Source: Glebionis coronaria
Lineage: Eukaryota; Streptophyta; Magnoliopsida; Asterales; Asteraceae
Assembly: GCA_025667525.1 (NCBI GenBank)
Contig: JANFOE010002249.1
Location: forward strand, 41,085 to 105,084
Direction of reading: 5' to 3'
Length of the DNA stretch: 64,000 bases
This document shows, piece after piece, positions 11,240 to 22,067 of this stretch. Both the position numbers and the translations under genes were made by a program. The number at the start of each line of letters is the position of its first letter. Position 1 is the stretch's first letter. Below the pieces are notes generated by a model. The model was not told the origin of the DNA and made no database searches. It worked only from the letters and a program-made list of their open reading frames with translations.

Positions 11240-11640
11240 TAATTATTATTTTAACTATCGATCCGATGTTATTTTATTTTTGCGACTTTTATATAATAAA
11301 ATGAGACATTTATAAAACAAATATTTATTTATTCCAAATAATTATTATTTTAACTATCGATCCGATGTTATTTTATTTTTGCGACGTTTATATAATAAAA
11401 ATGAGACATTTATAAAACAAATATTTATTTATTCCAAATAATTATTATTTTAACTATCGATCCGATGTTATTTTATTTTTGCGACGTTTATATAATAAAA
11501 ATAAGACATTTATAAAACAAATATTTATTTATTCTAAATAATTATTATTTTAACTATCGATCCAATGTTATTTTATTTTTGCGACGTTTATATAATAAAA
11601 ATGAGACGTTTATAAAACAAATATTTATTTATTCCAAATA
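11240..11640. repeat. Four tandem ~100-bp AT-rich repeats
   Basis: AATTATTATTTTAACTATCG recurs at 11240, 11340, 11440 and 11540, each followed by TTTTTGCGACGTTTATATAA-type sequence. The copies differ by only a few bases. Confidence 0.88.
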
Positions 11641-11795
11641 TTACATAAAACCTTTTGTAATATCACATGGGAGACTTACAGACAAACAATCCTAAACATA
11701 ATTTTATTCGTCACGGACACTTAAACACGCGCTTAATTAAACATGGATATTACAACGACATTAGACTCGTAAACACGGAAAAAACACATCACAAA

Positions 11796-12299
11796 CTAGT
11801 TCAAACTAAGGTTCCCCATGTCATCGTAAAGGTCGTGAAGTAGTGCAGCTGAATCCATTGTGTGCCTATCGCAATTTTTGTACAACTCTACTGTACTCTC
11901 AAGTACCATTATCATTCCATTCAAGCGCACACAGTTTGCACACGTTGAAGAGCTTGGAGAAGAAATTGGAGTCCTTGAAGGTTTCGAAGAAGAGCTTGGA
12001 GGAGAAAAGCTCGTTGAAGGTCTTGAAGAAGAGCTTGGAGGAGAAAAGCTCGTTGAAGGTCTTGAAGAAGAGCTTGGAGGAGAAAAGCTCATTGAACCTC
12101 CAAGAGAATTGACAAGTAGTCTGACTCGTTCGTCTTTCCATAAAAAAAATCTGCATCCATATGAAACTGAAGGTTTCACCTTTGAACATGGACAAGCATA
12201 GTACTGTCTACCAAAGGTATCATCTTGCCACGATTTTCGAAGAACTACATCTCCACGTCCACACGTACACAAAAAAGCTTCATGATTCAACATCTTCAT
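11796..12299 (-). CDS. GRF zinc-finger protein inside CACTA
   Basis: A 167-aa ORF starting at 12299. Residues 11-57 fit a GRF zinc finger: C11-x-C13, FGRQYY at 29-34, C36, then GCRFFLWKDE at 48-57 with C49. GRF fingers bind nucleic acid and occur in topoisomerase III, NEIL3, APE2 and many small plant proteins. Residues ~70-111 are three tandem copies of a Ser/Pro unit (SFSPPSSSSRPST), visible as a 42-bp DNA repeat. The C-terminus has a short helical stretch with two cysteines. A TATA-like ATAAAAGG lies 75 bp upstream. It is oriented against the transposase. It could be an element-encoded accessory DNA-binding protein or a captured host gene; the sequence does not decide. Confidence 0.65.
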   Translation of the reverse strand: MKMLNHEAFLCTCGRGDVVLRKSWQDDTFGRQYYACPCSKVKPSVSYGCRFFLWKDERVRLLVNSLGGSMSFSPPSSSSRPSTSFSPPSSSSRPSTSFSPPSSSSKPSRTPISSPSSSTCANCVRLNGMIMVLESTVELYKNCDRHTMDSAALLHDLYDDMGNLSLN

Positions 12300-12373
12300 A
12301 ATAACAATGTGTTTATGATGATAAGTGTGTGTGATCTGCTGGTGGTTGTGATGATAAGGTGTGTGTGTGGTTC

Positions 12374-12503
12374 TCCTTTTATGCTAAAAAAGTGAGGGAA
12401 ATTGTAACATTTTCCCTCAAATGTTTTCCCTCTAATATTTTCCCTCCAATATTTTCCCGCCAATGTTTTCCCGCCAATATTTTCCCGCCAATGTTTTCAC
12501 GCC
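12374..12503 (-). promoter_or_regulatory. Promoter of GRF gene with E2F-like motif array
   Basis: A TATA-like ATAAAAGG (minus strand) at 12374-12381 is followed upstream by seven 14-15-bp repeats from 12409 to 12503. Three contain TTTTCCCGCC at 12452, 12466 and 12480 with exact 14-bp spacing, and a fourth (12494) has one change. TTTCCCGC matches the plant E2F consensus TTTSSCGC. Function is inferred from sequence only. Confidence 0.5.
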
Positions 12504-15295
12504 AATGTCTTGGTTACACGTTAGATGTTAAATGGATGAGTCGGTATGCATTTGTTAAACGTTAGATGTTCAATGGATGAGTCGGTATGTCTTGGTTACA
12601 CGTTAGATGTTCAATGGATGACACGACATGTCTTGGTTACATGTTAGATGTTCAATGGATGAGTCGGTATGTGTTGGTTACACGTTAGATGTTCAATGGA
12701 TGAGTAGACATGTCTTGGTTACACGTTAGATGTTCAATAGATGAGTCGATATGCATTTGTTAATCGTTATAAGTTAAACATGGATGCGTCGATATGTGTT
12801 GGTTACACGTTAGATGTTCAATGGATGAGTAGACATGTCTTGGTTACACGTTAGATGTTCAATGAATGAGTCGGCATGTCTTGGTTACACGTTAGATGTT
12901 CAATGGATGAGTCGGTTTGCATTTGTTAAACGTTAGATGTTCAATGGATGAGTCGGTATGTGTTGGTTACACGTTAGATGTTCAATGGATGAGTAGACAT
13001 GTCTTGGTTACACGTTAGATGTTCAATGAATGAGTCGGCATGTCTTGGTTACACGTTAGATGTTCAATGCATGAGTCGGTTTGCATTTATTAAACGTTAG
13101 ATGTTCAATGGATGAGTCGATATGTGTTGGTTACACGTTAGATGTTCAATGGATGAGTAGACATGTCTTGGTTACACGTTAGATGTTCAATGAATGAGTC
13201 GGCATGTCTTGGTTACACGTTAGATGTTCAATGGATGAGTCGACATGTCTTGGTTACACGTTAGATGTTCAATAGATGAGTCGGTATGCATTTGTTAAAC
13301 GTTAGAAGATAAACATGGATGAGTCGGTATGTGTTGTTTACACGTTAGATGTTCAATAGATGAGTAGACATGTCTTGGTTACACGTTAGATGTTCAATGA
13401 ATGAGTCGGCATGTCTTGGTTACACGTTAGATGTTCAATGGATGAGTCGGTTTGCATTTGTTAAACGTTATATGTTCAATGGTTAAGTCGATATGTGTTG
13501 GTTACACGTTAGATGTTCAATGGATGAGTAGACATGTCTTGGTTACACGTTAGATGTTCAATGAATGAGTCGGCATGTCTTGGTTACGCGTTAGATGTTC
13601 AATGGATGAGTCGACATGCCTTGGTTACACGTTAGATGTTCAATAGATGAGTCGGTATGCATGTATTAAACGTTAGAAGTTAAACATGGATGAGTCGGTA
13701 TGTGTTGGTTACACGTTAGATGTTCAATGGATGAGTAGACTTGTCTTGGTTACACGTTAGATGTTCAATGAATGAGTCGGCATGTCTTGGTTACACGTTA
13801 GATGTTCAATGGATGAGTCGGTTTGCATTTGTTAAACGTTAGATGTTCAATGGATGAGTCGGTATGTGTTGGTTACACGTTAGATGTTCAATGGATGAGT
13901 CGACATGTCTTAGTTACACGTTAGATGTTCAATGAATGAGTCAGCATGTCTTGGTTACACGTTAGATGTTCAATGGATGAGTCGGTTTGCATTTGTTAAA
14001 CGCTAGATGTTCAATGGATGAGTCGGTATGTGTTGGTTACACGTTAGATGTTCAATGGATGAGTAGACATGTCTTGGTTACACGTTAGATGTTCAATGAA
14101 TGAGTCGGCATGTCTTGGTTACACGTTAGATGTTCAATGGATGAGTCGACATGTCTTTGTTACACGTTAGATGTTCAATAGATGAGTCGGTATGCATTTG
14201 TTAAACGTTAGAAGTTAAACATGGATGCGTCGGTATGTGTTGGTTACACGTTAGATGTTCAATGGATGAGTAGACATGTCTTGGTTACACGTTAGATGTT
14301 CAATGAATGAGTCGGCATGTCTTGGTTACACGTTAGATGTTCAATGGATGAGTCGGTTTGCATTTGTTAAATGTTAGATGTTCAATGGATGAGTCGGTAT
14401 GTGTTGGTTACACGTTAGATGTTCAATGGATGAGTAGACATGTCTTGGTTACACGTTAGATGTTCAATGAATGAGTCGGCATGTCTTGGTTACACGTTAG
14501 ATGTTCAATGGATGAGTCGACATGTCTTGGTTACACGTTAGATGTTCAATAGATGAGTCGGTATGCATTTGTTAAACGTTAAAAGTTAAACATGGATGAT
14601 TCGGTATGTGTTGGTTACACGTTAGATGTTCAATGGATGAGTTGACATGTCTTGGTTACACGTTAGATGTTCAATGAATGAGTCGGCATGTGTTGGTTAC
14701 ACGTTAGATGTTCAATGGATGAGTCTGTTTGCATTTGTTAAACTTTATATGTTCAATGGATGAGTCGGTATGTGCTGGTTACACGTTAGATGTTCAATGG
14801 ATGAGTCGACATGTCTTGGTTACACGTTAGATGTTCAATGAATGAGTCGACATGTCTTGGTTACACGTTAGATATTCAATGGATGAGTCGACATGTCTTG
14901 GTTACACGTTAGATGTTCAATAGATGAGTCGGTATGCATTTGTTATACGTTAGAAGTTAAACATGGATGAGTCGGTATGTGTTGGTTACACGTTAGATGT
15001 TCAATGGATGAGTAGACATGTCTTGGTTACACGTTAGATGTTCAATGGATGAGTCGATATGCATTTGTTAAACGTTAGATGTTCAATGGATGAGTCGGTA
15101 TGTGTTGGTTTCATGTTAGATGTTCAATGGATGAGTAGACATGTCTTGGTTACACGTTAGATGTTCAAAGCATGAGTCAGCAGTCTTGGTTACACTTTAG
15201 ATGTTTAATGGATGACTCGGCATGTCTTGGTTACATGTTAGATGTTCAATGGATGAGTCGGTATGCATTTGTTAAACGTTAGATGTTAAATGGTT
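12504..15295. repeat. Tandem array of a 41-bp repeat (~68 copies)
   Basis: Monomer ACGTTAGATGTTCAATGGAT plus GAGTCGRYATGTSTTGGTTAC, 41 bp, repeated without interruption for about 2.8 kb. Variants recur in a fixed order, giving a higher-order period: blocks of four monomers (GTGTTGG, TAGACATG, GGCATG, TTTGCATTTG types) alternate with blocks of five, so many segments repeat at about 370 bp. No coding potential. Confidence 0.93.
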
Positions 15296-15895
15296 ACCGA
15301 ATTAGAATAAATCGAGAAACTAAACGGACTAAATCGGAATGAATTTAGAAATTAAACTGACCGGGATGATATTATTATTTTATAAATAATAATAATTATT
15401 TTATAAATAATAATAACAATTATTATTTTATAAATAATAATAATAATTATTATTATTTTATTACTAATTATAATAATATATAAGTAATAATAAATTTTAT
15501 TTTGACAAATATTATCCCCTGCGACAACTTGGACTTTCCCTGACCGGGATGATATTATTATTTTATAAATAATAATAATTATTTTATAAATAATAATAAT
15601 AATTATTATTATTTTATAAATAATAATAATTATTATTATTATTTTATTACTAATTATAATAATATATAAGTAATAATAAATTTTATTTTGGCAAATATTA
15701 TCCCCTGCGACAACTTGGACTTTCCCTGACCGGGATGATATTCTTATTTTATAAATAATAATAATTATTTTATAAATAATAATAATAATAATAATTTTAT
15801 AAATAATAATAATTATTATTATTATTTTATTACTAATTATAACAATATATAAGTAATAATAAATTTTATTTTGACAAATATTATCCCCTGCGACA
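15296..15895. repeat. Three ~185-bp AT-rich tandem repeats
   Basis: Each copy runs from CTGACCGGGATGATATT through ATAATAATAATT microsatellite-like DNA to TTATCCCCTGCGACAACTTGG, starting near 15357, 15541 and 15728. The GC-containing edges recall the nearby subterminal motif CCCTGGCGAC. The long minus-strand reading frame here is repeat translation, not a gene. Confidence 0.85.
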
Positions 15896-16160
15896 ACTTT
15901 GACTTCCCCTGGCGACGTGTCGCCAGGGATAGTTTCCCTTGCGACATGTCGCCAGGAAAGGTTTGGGAGAAACGACAAAAGAAATTAGGTACGTATATAT
16001 GCGTTGAAAAGTAAAATGTATCCCTGGCGACATGTCGCCAGGGAAACTTAGTCACAACCCTCCAAAAAGTTTCAATCACGCGCGTTGTTGGCTAAACGAC
16101 AAAAGTAGATAGTATCCCTGGCGACATGTCGCCAGGGATTGTCGCTAGGGAAACTGTGGA
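15896..16160. repeat. CACTA subterminal palindromes, second block
   Basis: Four copies of the CTGGCGACATGTCGCCAG palindrome near 15906, 15937, 16021 and 16116, the last followed by a half-site. A diverged copy is at 16736-16756. Same motif as at 10740-11190, so the arrays between them lie within one element's subterminal region. Confidence 0.8.
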
Positions 16161-16859
16161 CCTTTATTGACTAGATCTGCTTTCACTTTTCTTATAACTC
16201 TTATCCAAAAGAACCCACTTTCTCTTCTTCTTCGCTGCTTAACATCATCACCACCATCACCTCCACACCACAATCACCACCATCATTATCATCACCACCA
16301 CCACTAGTCACACCACCTCACCACCACACTTGCACACGTGCACCACTTCGCCACCACTTCGCCACCAATCCGCTGACTGCCACCACTCTGACGACTACCA
16401 CCACTCCGACGAGTCCAATCTTTCCCACTTTTCTTCTTTTTCTAACATCCAATCTTTCCAGACTTTAAAAGGTTGTAATTTTAATTTTTGATTTTGATTT
16501 TATAATAAAAAAATTTGTTTATCTTATTATGATTGATAATTAAAATGGGTTTGTTTTATGTTATCGTAGCCCCGACTGCGGCCGGAGACGCAACCCCGAC
16601 CACAGCCGAGACCACAGCCGACAACCACCACAGCCCGACGCCAACAACCCCGACCAAACCCGGCTAAGAAGTATGTTTTTTAAACTCTTATTCATAATAC
16701 ATATAATTATTTATTTATTTATTCATTTAGGTTTCCCCGGCGACATGTCGTCGGGGTTTATAAACTAGTTAAATTTGGTTAAACGAAAATACAAACACTC
16801 CTTAACATTTTTAAACGCACAACCAAACACTCCTTATGCTACCTTTTTTATGAGAATAA
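16161..16859 (+). other. CACTA 5' region before transposase, low complexity
   Basis: Pyrimidine-rich then CAC/CCA-rich low-complexity DNA (16240-16400), followed by AT-rich and CGACC-rich stretches. Probably untranslated leader or intron of the transposase gene. No ORF of note. Confidence 0.4.
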
Positions 16860-17388
16860 ACTGATAAGCTTATCCGAATAATCTATTTTCAAACAGCTTA
16901 TCCTGATAAGCTTATCAGGATAAGCTGTTTGAAAATAGCTTATCCTGATAATCTTATCAGGACAAGCTGTTTGAAAATAGCTTATCCTAATAAGTTAATC
17001 GGGACAAGCTGTTTGAAAACAGCTTATCCTGATAATCAGAATAAACTGTTTTTAAACAGCTTATCCTGATAAGCTTATCGGGACAAGCTGTTATCAAATA
17101 GCTTATTCTGATAAGATTATCGGGATAAGCTGTTCTCAAACAGCTTATCCTGATAAGCTTATCAGATAAGCTGTTTGAAAACAGCTTATCCTGATAATCT
17201 TATCGGGACAAGCTATTTGAAAACAGCTTATCCTAATAAGTTAATCGGGACAAGCTGTTTGAAAACAGCTTATCCTGATAATTAGAATAAGCTGTTTTTA
17301 AACAACTTATCCTGATAAGCTTATCGGGACAAGCTGTTATCAAACAGCTTATTCTGATAAGATTATCGGGATAAGCTGTTTTCAAATA
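16860..17388. repeat. Array of TTATCxTGATAAGC palindromes
   Basis: About 14 imperfect copies of AACAGCTTATCCTGATAAGC and its complement, alternating with GGGACAAGCTGTTTGAAAAC, over 530 bp. Each unit can fold as a hairpin and neighbouring units are also inverted to each other. The array ends at CAAATAG, a plausible splice acceptor for the next exon, so it may lie in an intron. Confidence 0.85.
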
Positions 17389-17389
17389 G

Positions 17390-17728
17390 TTATACAACAT
17401 GGGTACGCCATGGTGAACCGGCTCCTCCTACACCTACACCTCCTCCACCACCACCGCCACCACTGCCAATAATAGATAACACAAGAGAACCTTTGATTAG
17501 TGACATGACATCGTTACTTGATGATCTTACCTATATTCCTCCGGACTATATTCCTCCTCCACCTCCTCCTAACTCAAGTAACAGACCGACTCAAGCTAAC
17601 GAGTTTGAAGAGTTATATCACAGTGCCAATGATCCGTTGTACCCTGGTTGTGTAGAAGCGACTCGATTAGACTTTATGGCAAAGTTTACACATTATAAGG
17701 CCAAAGGTAAAATCACTGATACCATATT
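17390..17728 (+). pseudogene. TNP2-like CACTA transposase, truncated N-terminal part
   Basis: An open frame from 17390 begins YTTWVRHGEPAPP, matching the end of the transposase-associated domain (x-W-x-x-HGE). A proline-rich linker follows, then DPLYPGCVEATRLDFMAKFT with HYKAKGKITD, the conserved segment before the catalytic core of plant TNP2-type transposases. The frame is cut at 17728, after DTIF, by the chromovirus LTR; the remaining residues of the ORF are LTR. No DDE core is present, so it cannot be functional. Earlier exons, with the first half of the transposase-associated domain, were not found. Confidence 0.75.
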
Positions 17729-20700
17729 TGTCACACCCCACCATGGCGGAACATGGGGCGCGACGTATGGATATCATCACAACATGGCGTGTCTATAGAG
17801 ACAACTATATGAAATAAGAAATGTCATAAAAATGGTGACACGAAGGTCATGACAATATCTCAACAAAATGCAAGGGGTCTAGGTAAGTAAGTAACAGTCC
17901 TACTTCTTACCTAAGACAACAAATAACATACCAACAAACAAATGTGTGCCACGGTATCACTTATTAAAAGAACAATCAAATAAAACTAAGAAGGAAACGG
18001 GGATTCTCCTTCTATATGCAATCCTATGCTTCTCCCATCCTAGCCACTTATTTTCTCATGCTTAACCATAGTATCACCTGAAAGAGACACTAAAACACGT
18101 CAACATAAAGTTGGTGAGAGTCATAGGTTTAGACTCCAACGCTAAATCAGTTACAAGCTGTGAATAACAATCATCAACAAAAGAACATATGGACAATGTG
18201 TTACAATTATGTATTAACAACTATCAATCAAGACCAATCATACCAAACCAATCCAAGGCTCCTACCTTGTCAAACAACATCATGGTACCTTAGATGATCA
18301 CCCTATGTACCTATCCCAAGGCCACTACCTTGGCAAACCACAAGGCCACTACCTTGTCAAACCACAATAACAAATCAAAAATCGCATAGCAGTTAATCAC
18401 ATAAGTGTACACACAAGTCCATCACAACCATAAAACATTCACAGCAACAATTTAGAAACAACTCAACACAGTGTCTCTTCCATCCCATCTGGAAGTCAAA
18501 AACAAAAATAAACATGGGACTATGAACACTCACCTGACAGCTCCTTCACACGTCCTTGCACTAGCAACAAGCTAACAAACCAAAAACACGAAATCAATAA
18601 ACGAACCAATCACTAAGATGGCTCATTAACCTATGATGGACATCTAGCATATTCTCACATATATACCTCATTAATAAGCTCTAATTACCCCAATACCCTT
18701 CCTTAACAAGTCCTTAACTTGGTTAAGTTTAATAACTAACCCGTTCGTATTTTACCCAAAACAGTCCCAGTTTTAGGTCTCAAAACTTTAGGTCAAACGC
18801 CCACTTAAACCTACCCATGGTTTCTGTAAAAGGAATATTCATACCCTTACATATGTTGGCTAACACCTCCCACTTGCCCTAACCTTAAAGCTACTGTTAA
18901 GGCCCCGATATATATATATCTACTTTTGTCATTCCAGATTTCCTGATTTTAAACGTACTAAAAGTTTGTTACCATTAAGGGGTCTTACCCTAAACCACCA
19001 CCTTAGCTCAAGTGCAGATATTAACTACAATATATAAACCATCTCTCACGTTTGTGAGAAGATCCCAATGCAACCCTAACACTCTGTTCTCAAGTTTTTT
19101 TTGAAAGGAATGGAAGAGGATGGGAAAGGAAATCATAATTTTTTTGTGTTCTTAAGTTTTTTTGAAGAAGGGAAAGAATAGGACGGGAAAAGGAGAGGAA
19201 GGGAAGGGATAGCCTTTTATGTGTATTATGGATCTGCCCATTTTTGGGATGATTAGGAAGGGAACAAGTAATTAACATCATAAGATTTTAATAATTTACC
19301 TTTATACCCTCATTTTTATACCTACTCCATCATTTTAACCTGGTTCTCAAAATCACAGCATGATAACTACTACGTAGCACTTTTCCCGCATTATCAGAAA
19401 CTCAAAGGCCATCAATGGTTGTGTTTGTTAATTGTGCCTCATACCTTATATACTCTTCTGTTATGTTATGCTAGTAATAATATAAGGATAATTACTTTCT
19501 AATTTATATGCTTTTAACACTTTTGAAACCACTTCCAAACGATTGTTTACACATATTCTTTTAATACATTGATGACCATTTATGTTTATTACTTTAACAA
19601 AGGTTATTCGTCATGAAAAGGATGTCAAATATAGGCCTCATGTATTGATTTTGTCCTTGTTTTCAAAGTCTGTGTTAGTCCATTTATTTCTAAGGTGACT
19701 TATGAAATATATTGAAATCATTTTTCAATTCTTATTCTAACGATTTTAGATCGGATTTTTTTACAGATAGTCATTATAATGCATAAAACATGTTAGAATC
19801 ATATGCTGTAAGATAGTAATAGTGTTATTTTGAGGGTATTTTAGTAATTACGTTATCTTTCTTTTCCTTTCTTCCTTATCTAAAAACATAAACTCAAAAA
19901 CATGAATTAGTATACTTGCTTTCTTCCTAATATGATCCCTTCCCTTCCCATTCCCAACATATCCTCTTCTGTTCCTTTAAAAAAGAACTTGAGAACAGAG
20001 CGTAAGTGCCCCAAACAATCCAAAACTTAAAAAGAAAACAGGCTGAATTCAAAACTGTTTTGACCTCCGACTGTTGTAACCTGTTTTTGACCCACTTCCC
20101 GACCTCCAATTTAGTTCTCGTTTCTTGCATTGGAAAGCCACTTCAAATAGCTTTCCAGGGGTACTTGGATCGTTTAATAAGAGTTTATAGAACTCCCGAT
20201 ATGATCAAAACAATTGACTCAAAATCTGCCCAACTTTTAAAAACGGGTTTTAAACAAATTGAACTAATTAATTACCCATAACCCCATCTAATACAAGCCC
20301 TAGATTATATGATCATCATAATATGATTATAACATCATTAATTACAGATTTTATATATACCCTAACCCTAATCCATCATAAGAATGATTAATTTAATCAT
20401 AAAAATAATTAAATCAAAAAGGATTAAGAAGGTTTACCTTTAATTAAATGGAGAATGAAAAAAAAATACAGAAAACCCTAAAAACTCTCTTATGCCGTCG
20501 ACTGAATGTTCCAGGAGAAAAAAAAATATGATTTGTTTTGGTGTAAGGGTTCCTTATATAACCAAAAGTCCTAGCCCAACCCAAACACTACTTACCTTAA
20601 ATTCCTTTTTCCTTTTTTTTGATTAGGCCGGCCTAATAACCGCCTATATATATATTTATATTTTTTTTCTTTTTTTTATTGTTAAATTATATGTTACTAA

Positions 20701-21205
20701 CATTACCTTAATTTGTCTTAATTTATTACAGCTCCTAAAGTTTCCAAAACCCCAAAACCGTAAAACTAGTCAATTTTACGCGTTTTATCGTAAAAGACGT
20801 AAAATATACACTTTTAAAAAAAATCTCAAATTTTTAAATAAACTTTATAACTATGTCCTAAATGACTTAAAACCATCCCGAAAAATATCCATATGGCTAA
20901 TTACCTTATCCGAGACCTCTAAATGCTAAACCGTAAATCCTAAAAAAATACACTATTACTATATTACTTATACGTATACGTAACCACCAAAATACCACCA
21001 TTTCATTTCATAGTCACCAATTGTGATCTCATGAACATGAATTAACCGTACCTCGATTTACTTATGAGTACTCTATACTCATAAACAATAACCACACCAA
21101 CCTCATTCACACAACATAAACACGTAAGCACAAAATCAAGTAGTCACACATAAAATAACCTAAAAGTAAGACCAAGTGACGAACCTCAAAACCACGGTTG
21201 TCACA
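17729..21205 (-). repeat. Chromovirus (Tekay/Del-like) 3' LTR
   Basis: Long LTR (~3.48 kb) read on the minus strand from TGTGACAACC (21205) to GGGGTGTGACA (17729), preceded by PPT TAGGAGGGAGTGA (plus 21206-21218). Long LTRs fit the Tekay/Del group. No gene inside. It inserts into the CACTA transposase exon; the flanking ATATT (17724-17728) is the candidate TSD, but the 5' LTR was not found for comparison. Confidence 0.8.
20552..20560 (-). promoter_or_regulatory. TATA box in chromovirus LTR
   Basis: TATATAAGG on the minus strand, about 650 bp from the LTR start. Transcription would begin about 30 bp downstream, near 20520. Confidence 0.5.
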
Positions 21206-21239
21206 TCACTCCCTCCTAATAGAAATCTCGTCCCGAGAT

Positions 21240-22067
21240 TTACTCCTTAGGATCGTCATTAACGAACAGCTGAGGATACTTACTCCTCATAAACTCTTCC
21301 CGTTCCCACGTGAACTCCGGTCCACGTTTAGAATTCCACCTAACCTTAACTAACGGTATCTTACTTCTTTTCAAGGTTTTAACTTCACGGTCCATAATCT
21401 CTATCGGCTCTTCAATAAAACGAAGGCTCGCATCTATACTAATATCGTCCACCGACACTTGCAAGTCAGTTCTTGCTAAGCATTTCCTCAAGTTTGAGAC
21501 ATGAAACACGTCATGTACACTACTTAACTCTTCCGGTAATCTCAACATGTATGCCACTAGCCCAATCCTTTCAAGGATTTCAAATGGCCCCACAAATCTA
21601 GGTGCTAACTTCCCTTTCTTCCCGAACCGCATCACCCCTTTCCATGGTGAAACCTTTAGCATCACCTTGTCCCCAACCCCAAATTCCAACGGCTTACGCC
21701 TCTTGTCCGCATAGCTCTTTTGTCGATCTCTAGCCGCCTTTAATTTTTCCTTAAGCACGGTAATTGCGTCCGTAGTCTCCTGTACCATCTCCGGTCCAAT
21801 TAGTTGGCTACTTCCTACTTCAGCCCATAACAGCGGTGACCTACACTTCCTACCATAGAGTGCCTCAAACGGTGCACACTCTATACTAGCATGGTAGCTA
21901 TTATTGTACGAGAATTCTGCCAACGCCAGATGATTCTCCCAACTTCCTCCAAAATCTATCACACATGCTCTTAACATGTCCTCCAGTGTTTGTATAGTCC
22001 TCTCACTCTGTCCATCCGTCTGCGGATGATAAGCTGTGCTCATATCCAGCCTCGTACCCAAAGCCTT
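21240..22067 (-). pseudogene. pol: Chromovirus integrase C-terminal half
   Basis: Continues the integrase after an in-frame [23 protein letters not shown] gives the catalytic Glu, then [15 protein letters not shown] and the [10 protein letters not shown] region. The C-terminus ([20 protein letters not shown]) has the RW...PE.TWE pattern of a chromodomain-like module, as in Tekay-type chromoviruses, where it steers insertion to heterochromatin. Same frame as the upstream piece, separated only by the stop (CAG to TAG type change). Confidence 0.88.

Larger units (their letters stand above)
10712..17728 (+). mobile_element. CACTA (En/Spm) transposon, 5' part
   Basis: Starts CACTACAACAAAA, the superfamily terminus, after a site that is uninterrupted at 50395. 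The adjacent three bases CGA are the candidate TSD. It carries palindromic subterminal repeats and, 6.7 kb in, a plus-strand TNP2-like exon that is cut at 17728 by a chromovirus LTR. The other end of the element is not in the window. The interior also holds a GRF zinc-finger gene and several arrays. Confidence 0.85.

Noticed and set aside
12504..15295. CRISPR-like array
   Set aside because: The repeats are directly contiguous with no unique spacers, vary gradually, and lie in a plant transposon.
12504..15295. Centromeric satellite
   Set aside because: Only 2.8 kb and enclosed between CACTA subterminal repeats; nothing else points to a centromere.
15352..15978. 208-residue minus-strand protein rich in Ile, Tyr, Lys
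   Set aside because: It is the translation of the AT-rich 185-bp tandem repeat; composition and periodicity follow the DNA repeat.
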